The notes: generated by a model from the letters alone, not told the origin. Shown: positions 34,540-46,091, numbered from the stretch's first letter. The stretch: 64,000 nt of DNA from Corylus avellana (GCF_901000735.1 NC_081551.1:14816906-14880905), one strand, 5' to 3'. Program-made: numbers and translations.

Positions 34540-34745
34540 GCCATTCCTCTCCCCACTCTCACGCTGTCTCTCACTCTCACTCTCACGCTGTCTCTCAATC
34601 TCACTCTCTCACTCTCTCGAGCTCACTCTCACTCTCTCCCTCCCTCTCTCTCGAGCTCTCTCTCTCTCCGGCAGCTGTTTCCGGCGCACCTCTCTCACTG
34701 CCAGCTCTCACTCCAGTGTTCATCAACTCTCTTGTAGCTCTCTCA
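34540..34745 (+). promoter_or_regulatory. CT-rich leader with splice donor, possible 5' UTR
   Basis: A long CT-rich tract (about 34555-34680) is followed by TCTCTCAGGTATGAG, a good donor context at about 34747. Such tracts are typical of plant 5' UTRs. It may be the leader of the TNP2-like gene, with the first intron running towards 38411, but no transcript evidence exists. The 92-codon frame here is Leu/Ser repeats and not a gene. Confidence 0.35.
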
Positions 34746-35586
34746 GGTATGAGTTTCTCCTAAACCCTTGGAAACCTTAAATGCCTCTCAATCACTCAAT
34801 AATATCCATGAATTGTGATTTGAAGAAATGGGTAAAGAAAAGGAGCAAGAATGGGTAAAGAAAGTTATCACAATTCTTATAAATTCACACTCTAATAGCT
34901 CAAGAATGGGTTAATAATGAATTAGTTTCACAATATTTCTTTACCCATTCTCAAATGAATTAGTTTCACAATATTGCTTCATTTATCATGAAATTGCTTG
35001 TAAATGCAAACTCTAATACCTCAAGAATGGGTAAATAATGAATTAGTTTCACAATATTGCTTCATTTCTCATGAAATTGCTTGTAAATTCAAACTCTAAT
35101 AGAGGTTCTAGATGGTACGTTTGATTGTCTACTTGTTGCTTTTACACCATCTTATATTTTTTTACACCATCTTATATTGCTTCATTTCTCATGAACCTCT
35201 ATATACATTTAATTGGAAGATAGATAGTGGACTATTGGACTTATAGTGGTTGGTTGGTTGATTGTGATAATTTGCACAAATGTTGTGAGATCTTGGATGT
35301 TATTTCGTGCTTAAAATTTGAAATTATTGATATTCATTGATGTAAAAAATTATTGATTTTTTAATTTAAATTATACAATTTTCATTTCATTTAGGCTAAC
35401 TTGGTAGTGTTCATCAACCAATAAATCCTTGGTAACAAAGAAACGAAAATTAAGGATCGATGGAAATGTCATATCAACTTGGTGGGATGAGAGTGTAGTT
35501 TTAGTATTTCTTAAGTAAATAATATTAATAAACTTTTACAACTCACAAAGATGAAGCAGAAACTTTAAAGCGGCCAACTTATATCA

Positions 35587-35746
35587 ATGTTAGATGACCT
35601 TTCATTTAAAAATTGGATGTTAGATGACCTTTCATTTATTGGGCATATATGTTAGATGACCTTTCATTTAGAAAATTAAAAAAAAAATCACTTAAATGAA
35701 GCTTTTTTTTTTTGTATAAGCTCCTCTGCTACCTCCATTGCCTTTT
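35587..35746. repeat. Direct repeats of TTAGATGACCTTTCATTTA with a distant inverted partner
   Basis: Three close copies (35590-35670) and two more near 36955 and 37077. Bases 35718-35746 are the reverse complement of 36463-36492 (GGCAATGGAGGTAGCAGAGG), and 35628-35648 of 36450-36470. The inverted partner is contiguous at 36447-36492 but split by about 70 bp here. Confidence 0.6.
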
Positions 35747-36170
35747 AGAAATTAGGTGGGTTCGTTTATCTCAACTTATAGAATGTTGTGACAAATTGAT
35801 GTTTCATATCACAAGTAGAAAATAAAGAATAAAATAAGTTCATAAAACATACTAAGATTTACATTATTCGTCTTAACAAACTTATATTCATGGACGAAAA
35901 TAATAAGAAACTTAAAAGAGTTGTATATCCCTACGAGAATTTTGAAGGCAGTCAAAAGAATCACAAAAGGAAAAAAGCAAAGTTACTACTTGGGTATTAG
36001 AGGACCCTTTAATCTTTATGTACCATGAGAGAGTCCAATTCCCCCCTTTTCTCATTACACAAACAGTCTTTATGATGGCTTTGATCCTTATACACTAGAC
36101 ATGCCCCAACATCATCTTTTTCTTATCTTTCCCCAATAGAAAGATTCTATCTCTCTCTCTCTCTCTCTCT

Positions 36171-36830
36171 AGGGTTTGAATCACAAGCCAAACAGGGAGC
36201 CACCATGGTGTGCATGTGAAGCTATCACTAGGGATCTTGGTCACCCCTCCTGTTACCTGAGCAAATTACAAAAAGGGTTTGCTTTTCCTATTTTGAAAGA
36301 TTTGAGTTTAAGATATTACTTTCCACCCTTTTATATATTGGGGAAATTAAGAAGAATCATGACAAGCGTTCGATTGAGTTTTGGGATGTAGCTAGTGGCT
36401 ACAATCTCCTATCCAGATTGCAGTCCATAGCTATTGTGAGAGGCCCCTAATACCCAATAAATGAAAGGCAATGGAGGTAGCAGAGGAGCTTAGGGCCAAG
36501 GCCAAGCAGGAATTGGATGGCTTTGAGAAGTATGGTGAGAGTGTGGTACCTCTTTACAGCTTTGTGGATTATGCTGCTGGTAGAGGTTTTAGTGTTGGTG
36601 GTGCAAGTTAATGGATAGAATTATGGCCAATGATTCTGGTTTAGATGAGGAGTCCAAGAGCTTTGTGGTAGCTCTTGGAGAAACGATACTATCAGAATTG
36701 CATAGGAGAGAGAGGCTCAAAAGCGGGATCTACGAAAGCATTCTATTTTAGGCAATTGTTTGCTTGAAGAGGACTCAACAATTCTTAAGAGCACACCATA
36801 CTCTATGTCCTTAGCTGATGTTGGATTAAG
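36171..36830 (+). pseudogene. Captured host-gene fragment, unrecognised
   Basis: From ATG 36471 a coding-like frame reads MEVAEELRAKAKQELDGFEK, then GESVVPLYSFVDYAAGRGFS to a stop at 36609. After a frame change it reads RIMANDSGLDEESKSFVVAL, GETILSELHRRERLKSGIYE and SMSLADVGLSP. Composition is like a normal soluble plant protein and unlike transposon proteins. I do not recognise the family. CACTA elements often carry pieces of host genes, and the phosphofructokinase exons further right are another such piece. Confidence 0.45.
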
Positions 36831-37254
36831 TCCCATGATTTCTTTTTCGTATGAGTATGTTTTTTTTTTTTTTTTCTAAAGTGTTAACTAAACCGGAGGA
36901 AATGGAATTGGATGAAATTAATCTTTGCAATTTTTCTCTTCTCAAACACATCTGTTAGATGACCTTTGATTATATATTTATTTTTCTCTTCTCAAACACA
37001 TCAAATAATTGAACTGGATTTTGATTAATTTTATGAAATTAATCTTTTGTATAAATAAAGGTTATTGCATATATGTTAGATGACCTTTCATTTAGAAATC
37101 ATGGCCCTAATATGCATTACAACTTCTTCTTCTTCTTGTTTTCTTCCCTAATCAATACGATTAAAATTCAAAAATAAGGTCCTCTATTTGTGTATAAGGT
37201 CCTCTATGTCTGGTGTATAAGGTCCTCTATTTGTGTCCACAGAAGCAGGAAGAT

Positions 37255-37428
37255 GTTCTGCAAACGCCTATCTGCGATCGATCGCATCAGGCCTGCGATC
37301 GATCGCAGGGTACTCTGATTCTCAGTTTCAGCTTCTGATCCTGCGATCGATCGCAGTTTGCTTTGTTCCTCACATTGGGTGTCTGGTACTGCGATCGATC
37401 CTGCGATCGATCGCAGTTTGCTCTGATT
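37255..37428. repeat. Cluster of TGCGATCGATCGCA palindromes upstream of the TNP2-like gene
   Basis: Five or six copies, mostly perfect, separated by TTTGCTNTGATTC-type spacers. It lies about 1 kb upstream of the TNP2-like first exon, a fourth position of the motif inside this element. Confidence 0.85.
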
Positions 37429-38064
37429 CCGATTAGTTAAGTTTAATGGATTAAAGTAAAGTTTAATGGATTAATGGATTAAAGTAAAGTAAAGTTTATT
37501 GGAACTTTGCTCATGTAATTGCTAATATTAGGCTTTAAAATTAGGGTTAAATACGAAAGTGGCCCATGTGTTTTTGAGTTTTTAAAATGGTAAAATTAGT
37601 CCTTGTATTTTTTGACACTTTAAAATCAATCTTTCTATGTATTTTCGTTAGTGGGCCATTTGTCACGTGTCAAAAAAATCAATTGGTCAAATCACGTTGT
37701 GTTATGTGTACTATCTCCGCATAATCATTTCCCGACAATAATCAAATACTTCCAAATCAATTTTTCATCTTGTCCCTAGCTCCACATGGATGGGTTTCTT
37801 TCACACCTAACCCATCCTCGTTGCCCTCGCATTGCCATTCTTCCCATATTTAGTCAATTTAATCTTACAAATCAAATATTATATTTGTGGACTTATGTTG
37901 ACTCCACATAAATCAATGGTGGACTACATAAGTCTAATAGTTGATCTCTTGAGTGTGTAAGAGAATATAAGCCAAATATCAAAAACTTATTGACCGCTAA
38001 CATTTCTCTAAAAAATGTAAAACTGTCATTGAGCTAAACTAGTAAATAAATTACAAATAGAAAT

Positions 38065-38250
38065 TTGTTCTAAACTAGTAACCCACTTCTAGAATATTTT
38101 GTTAGGTAACATCGCATTGAGCTAGCATCATTTCGTATATATTTGTTCTAAACTAGTAACCCACTTCTATAATATTTTGTTAGGTAACATCGCATTGAGC
38201 TAGCATCATTTCGTATATATTTGTTCTAAACTAGTAACCCACTTCTAGAA
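38065..38250. repeat. 78-bp tandem repeat, about 2.4 copies
   Basis: Units begin TTGTTCTAAACTAGTAACCC at 38065, 38143 and 38221 and are nearly identical, so the duplication is recent. It lies just upstream of the TNP2-like coding start. Confidence 0.9.
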
Positions 38251-38410
38251 TTCTCTCATTACTCATGCTCCTTTTAAACTTTCCCTCTCTTAATATTTGA
38301 GAACAGACCTCCCATTTAATTCTATTAATTCAATTCTTAAGAATCTGATCTTCTAATTCCCTTGTGTGCGTACATGTACGTAACGAATAACCTTTAATAG
38401 GGACATCAAT

Positions 38411-40646
38411 ATGGATAGGAGTTGGATGCGGGAAAGTACGCGATGTTCAGAGCGATTTCAAAAAGGTGTGAAAGAATTCATGGGAATGGCAGTTAAATCA
38501 GTTGATTCACGTGATATGACAAAGTGTCCATGCCGTGATTGTGCAAATCGATATTATTCTCATATTAGCGAGGTGAAGGGTCACTTGATTTCAAAAAAAC
38601 AAGCGGGAGAAAGAGAAAGAACACAGATGTTGTGTTGAATTGGAAGAAGAGAAGTATTTTCTTTGAGTTGCCTTACTGGTCAAGCTTGAAACTACGTCAT
38701 AATTTAGATGTAATGCATATTGAGAAGAACATATGTGAAAGTATCTTAGGTACGTTGATGAATATCGATGGGAAGACCAAGGACACAGTCAAGGCACGAA
38801 GAGATTTACAGTTGATGGGTATACGTAAAGAATTGCATGTGCAGCCAAATGGTGAAACTTATAGGATGCCACTTGCGAAGTACACCTTGACAAGAGATGA
38901 GAAGAAGAGTTTATGTGAGTGGTTGAAAGGTGTTAAATTTCCTGACGGGTATGCATCTAACATTGGTCGATGTGTGAACAAGCTTCCTGGTAAAATTTCG
39001 GGTATGAAAAGCCACGATTGTCATGTCTTCTTACAGCGCTTGCTTCCTGTTGCAATTCGAAATTTCTCTACGTCGGAAATACGAACAACATTGACCGAGT
39101 TCAGTACATTTTTTACGCAGTTATGTGCACGGACGTTGAAAGTTGATATCCTAAAACAAATGAAAGTCGACATTGTAACAATTTTATGCAAAATGGAAAA
39201 AATATTTCCGCCAGCTTTTTTTGATGTTATGATCCATCTAGCACTTCATTTACCTCGGGAGGCCGAGCTTGCTGGTCCCGTACAAAACCGTTGGATGTAT
39301 CCGTTCGAAAGAGAACTTGGAAGATATAAGAAGTGGACGCGTAACAAAGCGCGTCCAGAGGGGTCTATTGTCGAGTGTTACTTAGCTGAGGAGAGCTTGA
39401 CCTTCTGTTCCAGGTACCTTCGGGGGATTGAGACAAGATGGAACCGTGAACGGAGAAATGTTGGCGTTGATGTTGTAGAATTGAGCCAGCGCTTGGATGT
39501 GTTCTCCCAACGAGTTCGGCCGTTAGGAGCAGCTAAATTAGTAACACTGGATGCTAATGATTTTGCTAGGGCACGATGGTATGTGCTTACCAATTGTAAC
39601 GAAACGGCCTCATATTTGGAGTAAGTTTAGTAATGGCCTTTGTGTTTTACTTGTTACGACATGTTATAATTGTAGGGTTGATGATCATTTACCAATACGT
39701 TTATTTTTCATGCAGTGAACATTATAATATGATCAAAAGAGAAGGCGGCCATGACATTGATAAAAAGCATGAAGCTAACTTTGAACGTTGGTTCCATAAA
39801 CGTTTATACAATAGTGGGCGTACTGCAGCCAATGACTCAAAACACTTATATGATCTTGCATGTGGGCCTGATCGTCATGTTCATTCGTATAGAGGTTGCA
39901 TCGTGAATGGGGTTAGGTATCACACAAAAGAATGTGCAGAAACTCGTACTACTCAGAACAGTGGTGTTTCTGTTTCAGGTGAGGACGAAACCTCAATAAC
40001 GGAGTATTATGGTGAGTTAAAAAATATTCTAGAGTTACGTTACCCTGGCCAAAATCTCGTGTACTTGTTTGATTGTGATTGGTGGGACACTGGGAGTGCA
40101 ACAGGAATACGAATGGACCAAGGCTTCACGATTGTGAATACTTCTCGTAAATGGTGTGAATCCGACCCGTTCATCTTAGCATGTCAAGCTTCGCAAGTGT
40201 TTTACTTGGATGATCCCAAATTGGGTGGTAATTGGAAAGTGGTGCAGAAGTGGATCAATAGAGACATCTATGATATTCCAACAGTACAAAAGGGAGATAA
40301 TACAGAAGATGACCAAAGACTCAGTGATGATGTATACCAAGAAGGTAAATGTGTTGGGGGTAATATGGTATTTGTTGATGAAGCGAATGTTGAAGCCTCC
40401 ACTCAATTACGTAGAGATGATGCGACAATAGCAATTGACAAATTATATATTCAACTTGATGCAAGCATGTTTGCCAACGATAACTTGCCGGACGAGGACC
40501 ATTATACAAACTTTGATGAGGAAGAGGAGTTATGTAGCGACAACGATATAGACTCTGAACACGAAGAGGACTCTGAACACGAACAATCATCTTCAAGTAA
40601 CAGTGCTACAGATTCTGAATATGAATCTGATGATGAAATGTGTTGA
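38411..40646 (+). pseudogene. CACTA TNP2-like transposase with the central part deleted
   Basis: N-terminal piece (38411 to about 38610): MDRSWMRESTRCSERFQKGV and CPCRDCANRYYSHISEVKGH, the transposase-associated Cys motif that starts TNP2 proteins. It is joined near 38610-38640 to the late part: IFFELPYWSSLKLRHNLDVM, HIEKN.CES, then MIHLALHLPREAELAGPVQN and MYPFERELGRYKKWTRNKAR (DUF4218-like). A donor at 39621 and acceptor at 39715 join YL-D-EHYNMIKR to the last exon (39716-40646), with NLVYLFDCDWWDTGS and GFTIVNTSRKW (DUF4216-like) and an acidic Ser-rich tail. The central Transposase_21 catalytic region is missing and the frame changes at the junction, so no active transposase is made from this copy. 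Confidence 0.85.
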
Positions 40647-40704
40647 ACACATAAGCTCAAATTTAGTGTAAGTACAAAGTGTATTAGCATATTTAATGAA
40701 ATTG

Positions 40705-40707
40705 ATG

Positions 40708-40754
<47 letters not shown>
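40705..40754. repeat. CT/TA microsatellite between the two CACTA genes
   Basis: (CT)n followed by (TA)n. The second CACTA copy has the same compound microsatellite at 47172-47225 with a different length, useful for distinguishing the copies. Confidence 0.85.
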
Positions 40755-40756
<2 letters not shown>

Positions 40757-40887
40757 GGTGTTTTTATTTTTATTTTTTACTAGCATGATTATTGTATGTT
40801 TGTCAAAAATATTGAACATGCTATATGGTTATAAATTGACTAATATAATTTTGTGGTTTTTGACTTGTTAGCAGATTGATCATAACA

Positions 40888-42841
40888 ATGACAACAACAG
40901 GACGCAAACGTGTTCCAGCAGCACGAGGCCGAGGCCGAGGCCAAGGTCAAGGCCGGGGCCTTATTGACGAGCATGAGAGTCCGACTCTCAATTCTGGGTT
41001 TGGTGATACAGATATGCATGTGTCGCCCTCGCCCCCCCTCCTCCTCGAGTCAGTGGATGGGCATCCTTCGCATGAGTCTAATAATCCTATTCACTCAGTG
41101 GCAGGATTGGATTCACAGGGAGCCGCCCCTACTGTATCTTGTAAGTTCATGAATTTTATATTTATGAACTGTTATTTTTGTATTATTTTGGTTTGTTATA
41201 GACATTTGACAATATACTTTTCCAAATATAACTTACTACGTTACCATGTTTTGCATAACAGCTACCACGTCTGTCAGAAGTGTAAGGGGTAAGGCCAAGT
41301 GTAAGAAGTTGAGTGACCACGTACTTAAGCATGGTCCCGTAGTGCTAAACATCCCAAATAGACACCGGGCACCTGTAGGCGAGAATGCATCATGGTTTGC
41401 AAGCAAGATTGGGGAGATTATTCGTAACATGTGCGAACTCCATCACAGTGAATGGAAAAAGGTCCCAGCTGAAGAAAAGAGCAAGTTGTTGTTTCATGTT
41501 CAGGTATGAATATCAATGTAATGTTTAATAATATGTTTCGTATGGAAAATTAATGTGACACATTTTTTACCATTGTTTTCTTATCTATTATGTATCAGTC
41601 AAACTTCGCACTGAATATGGAACGATACGAGCACATCAAAGCTGTTGAAAATAAATTGGGTCGTGCATATGCTAGGCTTCGTTCGAACTTGTATAGGGAT
41701 CATTACAAGAAATATTTTGACGGCATTGATAAAGACGATGATGAGGGAATTGCCAAGGCTAAGGCTATTGGGAGGGAAAACGTGCCAGTAGGGTATGGTC
41801 CTCAACAGTGGAACCTAATATGTGACTCATTTGATGATGGTAAATGGAAGGTAAATATATATTATTATACTGATTAGAATATTCAAATTGATATAATTTG
41901 CATGCACTTGAAGACATTTTATGAATAATTGTGTTTTTTTTTTCTTTCCAAATTTCATAGAAAAAGTCTGAACGAAATACCCTAAACAGAAGCAAATTGG
42001 AAACAAATCACACAGCTGGGACTTGTTCATTTGTCAATGTCATTTACAAAAAGGTAAGTATCTCGTACCATAATTTAATGAAAGTAACGTTATTTAGTGT
42101 AAACTTTGATTATATGTATTATGTGTAGGAACAAGAAACAAAAGTGAAGCCTAATCCTGTTGAACTATATGAGGTTACCCATACAAGAAAAAAGGATAAA
42201 CAATTTGTGAACGACAAATGCAAAAGTCTATATGTAAGTAACTATTTACGCTCCGATCATTAAGTTGATTAGTGAAGAACATGAATAGTAAACTTGCATG
42301 AAGTATATGTTAAACTAAGGCCAACTATGACTTGTGCAGCTTCAAATGCAAGAATTAACAACCAGTGAGGCCTTAGAGGAAGGCAATGTGGAGGGAACAA
42401 GTGTGGATGACCGAATGCAAGAAATAGTCACACAAGTACTAGGGGGCCGACGAGCTGGGCACGTTAGAGGAATGGGATGCGGTCTTATTCCTACCCCTTT
42501 AAGAACTTCATCTCAAGCGTTCACCCACTTCGACAACCATGATGAGTGTAGGAAAAGACAAGAAGATACTCAAAGCGAGCTTCAACAGACTAGAATTGAA
42601 CTTCATCAGTACAGAGAGAATTTGCAAGCCAACGTTGAGGAAACGAACAAATTAAAAGCCACTGTTGAGTTCTTAATGTCACGTATTGGAGGGTTAGTGA
42701 AACTTTACCTATGCATTAATTTTACAAAAACACACATACTAAGTAATCGTTAAAAAGCTTATTGATCATTATATGAAATTTTATTCTATTAGGTCTGGAG
42801 GGAGCTTGCTTGGAGGTGCATCAAGTGAAGCCAACAATTGA
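40888..42841 (+). CDS. Plant CACTA accessory transposase (Transposase_24 family), seven exons
   Basis: Proposed exons 40888-41140, 41262-41503, 41599-41850, 41961-42053, 42129-42233, 42340-42692 and 42793-42841, all with GT-AG boundaries, sum to 1347 nt with no internal stop: 448 residues. N-terminus Arg/Gly-rich (RGRGRGQGQGRGL), then KLSDHVLKHGPVVLNIPNRH, WFASKIGEIIRNMCELHHSE, SNLYRDHYKKYFDGID, VPVGYGPQQWNLICDSFDDG and TAGTCSFVNVIYKK, the pattern of the Ptta/En-Spm (Transposase_24) family. The C-terminus has a Gln/Glu-rich coiled coil (RKRQEDTQSELQQTRIELHQ). The En/Spm counterpart binds subterminal repeats and assists transposition; binding to the arrays here is inferred. The open frame suggests this copy could act in trans. 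Confidence 0.85.
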
Positions 42842-43750
42842 GGGAGCTTTGGAATAACTTTATTTAGGATGTACTCTTTGATAGCATGTATTTGTGATAT
42901 ATTTTTTGATACTATGTATTTGGATAGTTGTTGGTACTTTCTATTTGCTAATGTGTATTTGACTATTTGTTGATCGTGATCTGTTTGGTAATGTATATCT
43001 GTTGGTACTTTTTATTTGTTTTATATTATATTAAGATATTCGCAAAATTTTTGGTTCAACAACTTTTGAGTTAGTAAATCTCCCTTGACATGGTTATCAA
43101 GGTTAAAGAACTTTGAGTAAACAATGCAAGGGAGTAATAATATCTTTCTAAATTTTATTTTTAAGTGTATGCAGGATGACAAGAGTACAAGAAAGTTAAA
43201 CCGCCCGAGCAGGTTCTCGCTTTAATATATTTCATGAAGAAACACATTTTTAGTATCTCTTTCTCTATCATTTTGGGTTTCATTTTCATTGTCTTTGATA
43301 TTATATATTGGTTCATTGTGGTAGATTACTCAAATTGCTTATGAGGATGAATTGGCAAGGAAGAGAATGCAGATAAGTACTTTATTTTGGGTTTTGGAAT
43401 TTTACTGCCCATGAATTGTAAAACATATATTTAATAGTTTTCTCCCTTGGCAGGTTTGGTTAATGGGGCAGTTCTCACATATTTTTTATGATTTTGATGA
43501 GGTTAGTCATTTTGAGTTATGTTTCTTGTGGGCATTTAGATTAGTTTGATTATTTCATATATTAATTGATTCATCAAAGAATGTTGTTGTGTACTTAAAC
43601 ATAAATGCAATGTTTCTTATAGAGGTACTCTACGTGCATTTTATTTGCCCATGCATGGAGTTATGTTTCTCCGGATAAGTTTTCCTGCTGAATTCTTTTA
43701 GTGTTGGTTTCTTCATAGTGAACTTTTTTTTTTGGCCTCAATCTTGTTAG
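42842..43750 (+). other. Downstream region with exon-like pieces of unknown origin
   Basis: Three short segments look like exons: DDKSTRKLNRPS (about 43169-43214, donor-like GTTCTC), ITQIAYEDELARKRMQ (about 43325-43372) and VWLMGQFSHIFYDFDE (about 43454-43501, donor GTTAGT). They precede the phosphofructokinase exons and may be captured from another gene or be terminal exons of a transposon transcript. I cannot assign them. Confidence 0.35.
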
Positions 43751-44344
43751 GCGCACAATGCTTATCATGGTGTTGGCATTGTCAAATTGATGGGCCGTAG
43801 CAGTAGATATATAGCTATGCATGCATCCCTAGCTAGTGGACAAATTGACATATGTTTGATTCATGAGGTACTTATTACTAGCAATTAATTGGATAGTTAT
43901 CTTTGTGAGCTGTTACTGATTCTACTGATATGCACATCTAAGGTATCTTTTAATTTGCACGGGCCTCATGGTGTTTTGAGTCATCTGAAATACTTGATTG
44001 AGACAAAGGGTTCGGCTGTTATTTGTGTCGCAAAGGGAGCACGGTAGGTGAGTTACGTAAGGAATTCATATTTTCGCTTTTGGGTTGAATACTATTAATT
44101 GATCAGGAGATTTAAATTGTGCAGTTCTTTTTTGGCTTCATGAAATACTGTGAAAAACTGCCTGTGTTCATTTCATTGCATTGCATAGATCTTATAACTT
44201 CTTCATTATATTTTTCCCCAAGATGAAGAGTAAAATTCAGTATGTTATTGTTTTTTGATGCAGAATTTTATTCAGAAAACTAATGCTAAAGATGCGTCTG
44301 GGAACATTGTATTTGGAGATTTCGGTGTCCACATTCAACAAGAG
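43751..44344 (+). pseudogene. Captured exons of ATP-dependent 6-phosphofructokinase (copy 1)
   Basis: Three phase-0 exons with intact GT-AG introns: 43751-43867 (AHNAYHGVGIVKLMGRSSRY, IAMHASLASGQIDICLIHE), 43943-44047 (VSFNLHGPHGVLSHLKYLIE, TKGSAVICVAKGAR, stop) and 44264-44344 (NFIQKTNAKDASGNIVFGDF, GVHIQQE). These match the substrate-binding and C-terminal half of plant PFK, closest from memory to the plastid PFK4/5 type (KLMGRSSG, CLIPE, AEGAGQ). Changes include GlyTyr/Phe to ArgTyr, Pro to His in CLIPE and the last codon of the second exon CAG to TAG. The N-terminal ATP-binding half is absent, so no enzyme activity is expected. Confidence 0.85.
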
Positions 44345-44649
44345 GTTGGTGGTTGTATTTTGACTAATTTCATGTGGTCTTCATCTCTCCATAACTCTTG
44401 AGACAAGTTAAGTGGGTTGATAAATAATGAGCTGACTAAAAGTCTAATTTTTAACATCAATTGATATGTGTTGCATGGATAAGAATGGACTGCAGTTTGG
44501 CCTTTTAGTTGTCATTTGTTAGAGTTACAAATATGATATATTTTAAGCCTTCAAGATCTTACTCTATTAGTGACTCTTTTTGCTAAGACTAGAACTGACT
44601 TTTGATGTTATATATTTGTGTGAATTGTTCTTCACTTGAACTGGAAATC

Positions 44650-45055
44650 ATTAGAAAACCTACTGATGCTGCGATCGATCGCACTCAAAGTGCGATCGAT
44701 CCCAAAATTTCGAAAACCTACTGATGCTGCGATCGATCGCACTCCAAGTGCAATCGATCCCAAAATTTCAAAAACCTACTGATGCTGCGATCGATCGCAC
44801 TTGAGTGCGATCGATCCCAAAATTTCGAAAACCTACTGATGCTACGATCGATCGCACTTGGAGTGCAATCGATCGCAAATTTCCGAAACCCTACTGATGC
44901 TGCGATTGATCGCACTCAAAGTGAGATCGATCGCAAATTTTCGAAAACCTACTGATGCTGCGACCGATCGCAATCCAAGTGCGATCGATCCCAAAATTTC
45001 GAAAACCTACTGATGATACGATCGATCGCACTCCAAGTGCGATCGATCGCTTTTT
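44650..45055. repeat. Array of TGCGATCGATCGCA hairpins (right end, copy 1)
   Basis: Seven tandem units of about 57-58 bp, each ACCTACTGATGCTGCGATCG followed by the inverted partner and CCCAAAATTTCGAAA. Individual units carry transitions (GATCGATCCC, CAATCGATC). Copy 2 has five units (51118-51405). Confidence 0.9.
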
Positions 45056-45738
45056 TTTTTATTTTTTTTTTAGGACCATTAGGGTTGACAAATGTCGACC
45101 CTAATCGTCAACTATCAGGCTGATAGTCAATTTTTTTTTAATATTTTGGGACCAAATGTGGACGCTAATGGTCAACTATTAGCGTCGACTAATTCTTTTG
45201 TGTACATCATCTTTAGAGTCAAACACATGCATCTTTTAGGGTCGATAAAGTGAACGCTAAAAGTCATCATTAGGGTCGACTCTAAGTGGACACTGATAGT
45301 TAGTTTTTTTTTTTTTAATTTTTTAGGACCATTAGCGTCCACTTTTGTGGACGCTAATGGTTTAACTATCAGCGTCCACTCTTATTTGGACGCTAATAGT
45401 TATTATTATTTTTTTTTAAAAGGGATATTAGGGTCCATAAAGTCGACGCTAATGGTTAACTAAAAGTGGACGCTATTGCTTGACTATTAGGGTCGACTTT
45501 CGCTCCCGTTTACATCATCTTTAGGGTCCAAACATTGCGACTTTTAGGGGCGATAAAGTGGACGCTAAAAGTGATCATTAGGGTCGACTTTTAAGTGGAC
45601 CCTGATGATCAGACATTTGATCATTAGGGTCGGACTATTAGGGTCGACACTTTTAGGGTCGAAAAGTGGACGCTGTTGCCAACAGCGTCCACTTTAGGGT
45701 CTTTAGGGGCGACTTTAAAGAGCTAATTTCTTGTAGTG
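45056..45738. repeat. Right subterminal hairpin array (copy 1)
   Basis: Mixed AGGGTCGAC, AGCGTCCAC and, at the tip, AGGGGCGAC words as inverted pairs, ending AGCTAATTTCTTGTAGTG. Compared with copy 2 the last hairpin is shortened: GGCGACTTTAAAGAGC against GGCGACTTAAAGTCGCCCC in copy 2. Confidence 0.85.
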
Positions 45739-46091
45739 TGATACTATATGTACTTTTCTTGTCTCTTAAAAGGAATTGGTTTGCTGCCTATGAGTCTATC
45801 AACAGTGGTTCAGTCTTGATGGGAAACAATAGTGCCTGCAAGATTGTTGGTATTAGTACAGTCAGGATAAGGGTGCTTGACAGTATTGTTAGGACTTGGA
45901 TGAATTTTCAATGCATACTAGATTTGAAGAAAAATCTTGTGTCTTTGGGCACTTTGGACTCCCTTAGATACAGGTATATTCCAGTGAAGGTTGAGTCATC
46001 AGAATTAGTAAAGGCTCATTAATTGTGATGGAAGGTAACAAGGTTGATAGTCTTTACTTTCTTCAAGGTAGTATACAGTGACAGCTTCAGC
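45739..46091 (+). pseudogene. Ty1/copia pol fragment (GAG-pre-integrase region)
   Basis: Directly after the CACTA end the frame gives KRNWFAAYESINSGSVLMGN, NSACKIVGISTVRIRVLDSI and DLKKNLVSLGTLDSLRYRYI, the segment between protease and integrase in copia pol. A stop follows LVKAH and the match continues in another frame (MEGNKVDSLYFLQGS) to the N gap. The CACTA right end therefore sits in a copia element, and the rest of the copia is missing on both sides. Confidence 0.8.

Larger units (their letters stand above)
29175..45738 (+). mobile_element. Large CACTA element with TNP2-like and Transposase_24 genes, copy 1
   Basis: Left terminus CACTACAAGAAA and right terminus TTTCTTGTAGTG form an inverted pair. 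Next to each lies an array of hairpins built from AGGGTCGAC and AGCGTCCAC words, then an array of TGCGATCGATCGCA palindromes, so the ends are mirror images at larger scale. Between them lie a retrotransposon fragment, captured host sequence, a deleted TNP2-like gene, an open Transposase_24 gene and phosphofructokinase exons. The flanking triplets do not match (GGT left, TGA right); GGT instead matches the right end at 52099. The assembled copy 1 may thus be a hybrid of two insertions. Confidence 0.75.

Noticed and set aside
34502..34780. 92-codon Leu/Ser-rich ORF
   Set aside because: A frame through a CT microsatellite; a 5' UTR is a better reading.
40176..41430. Minus-strand ORFs opposite the CACTA genes
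   Set aside because: Shadow frames of well-supported plus-strand exons, repeated identically in copy 2.
44650..45055. Regular repeats with spacers resembling a CRISPR array
   Set aside because: Units are whole tandem copies of about 57 bp including the 'spacers', the DNA is plant nuclear and the array lies beside a CACTA terminus.
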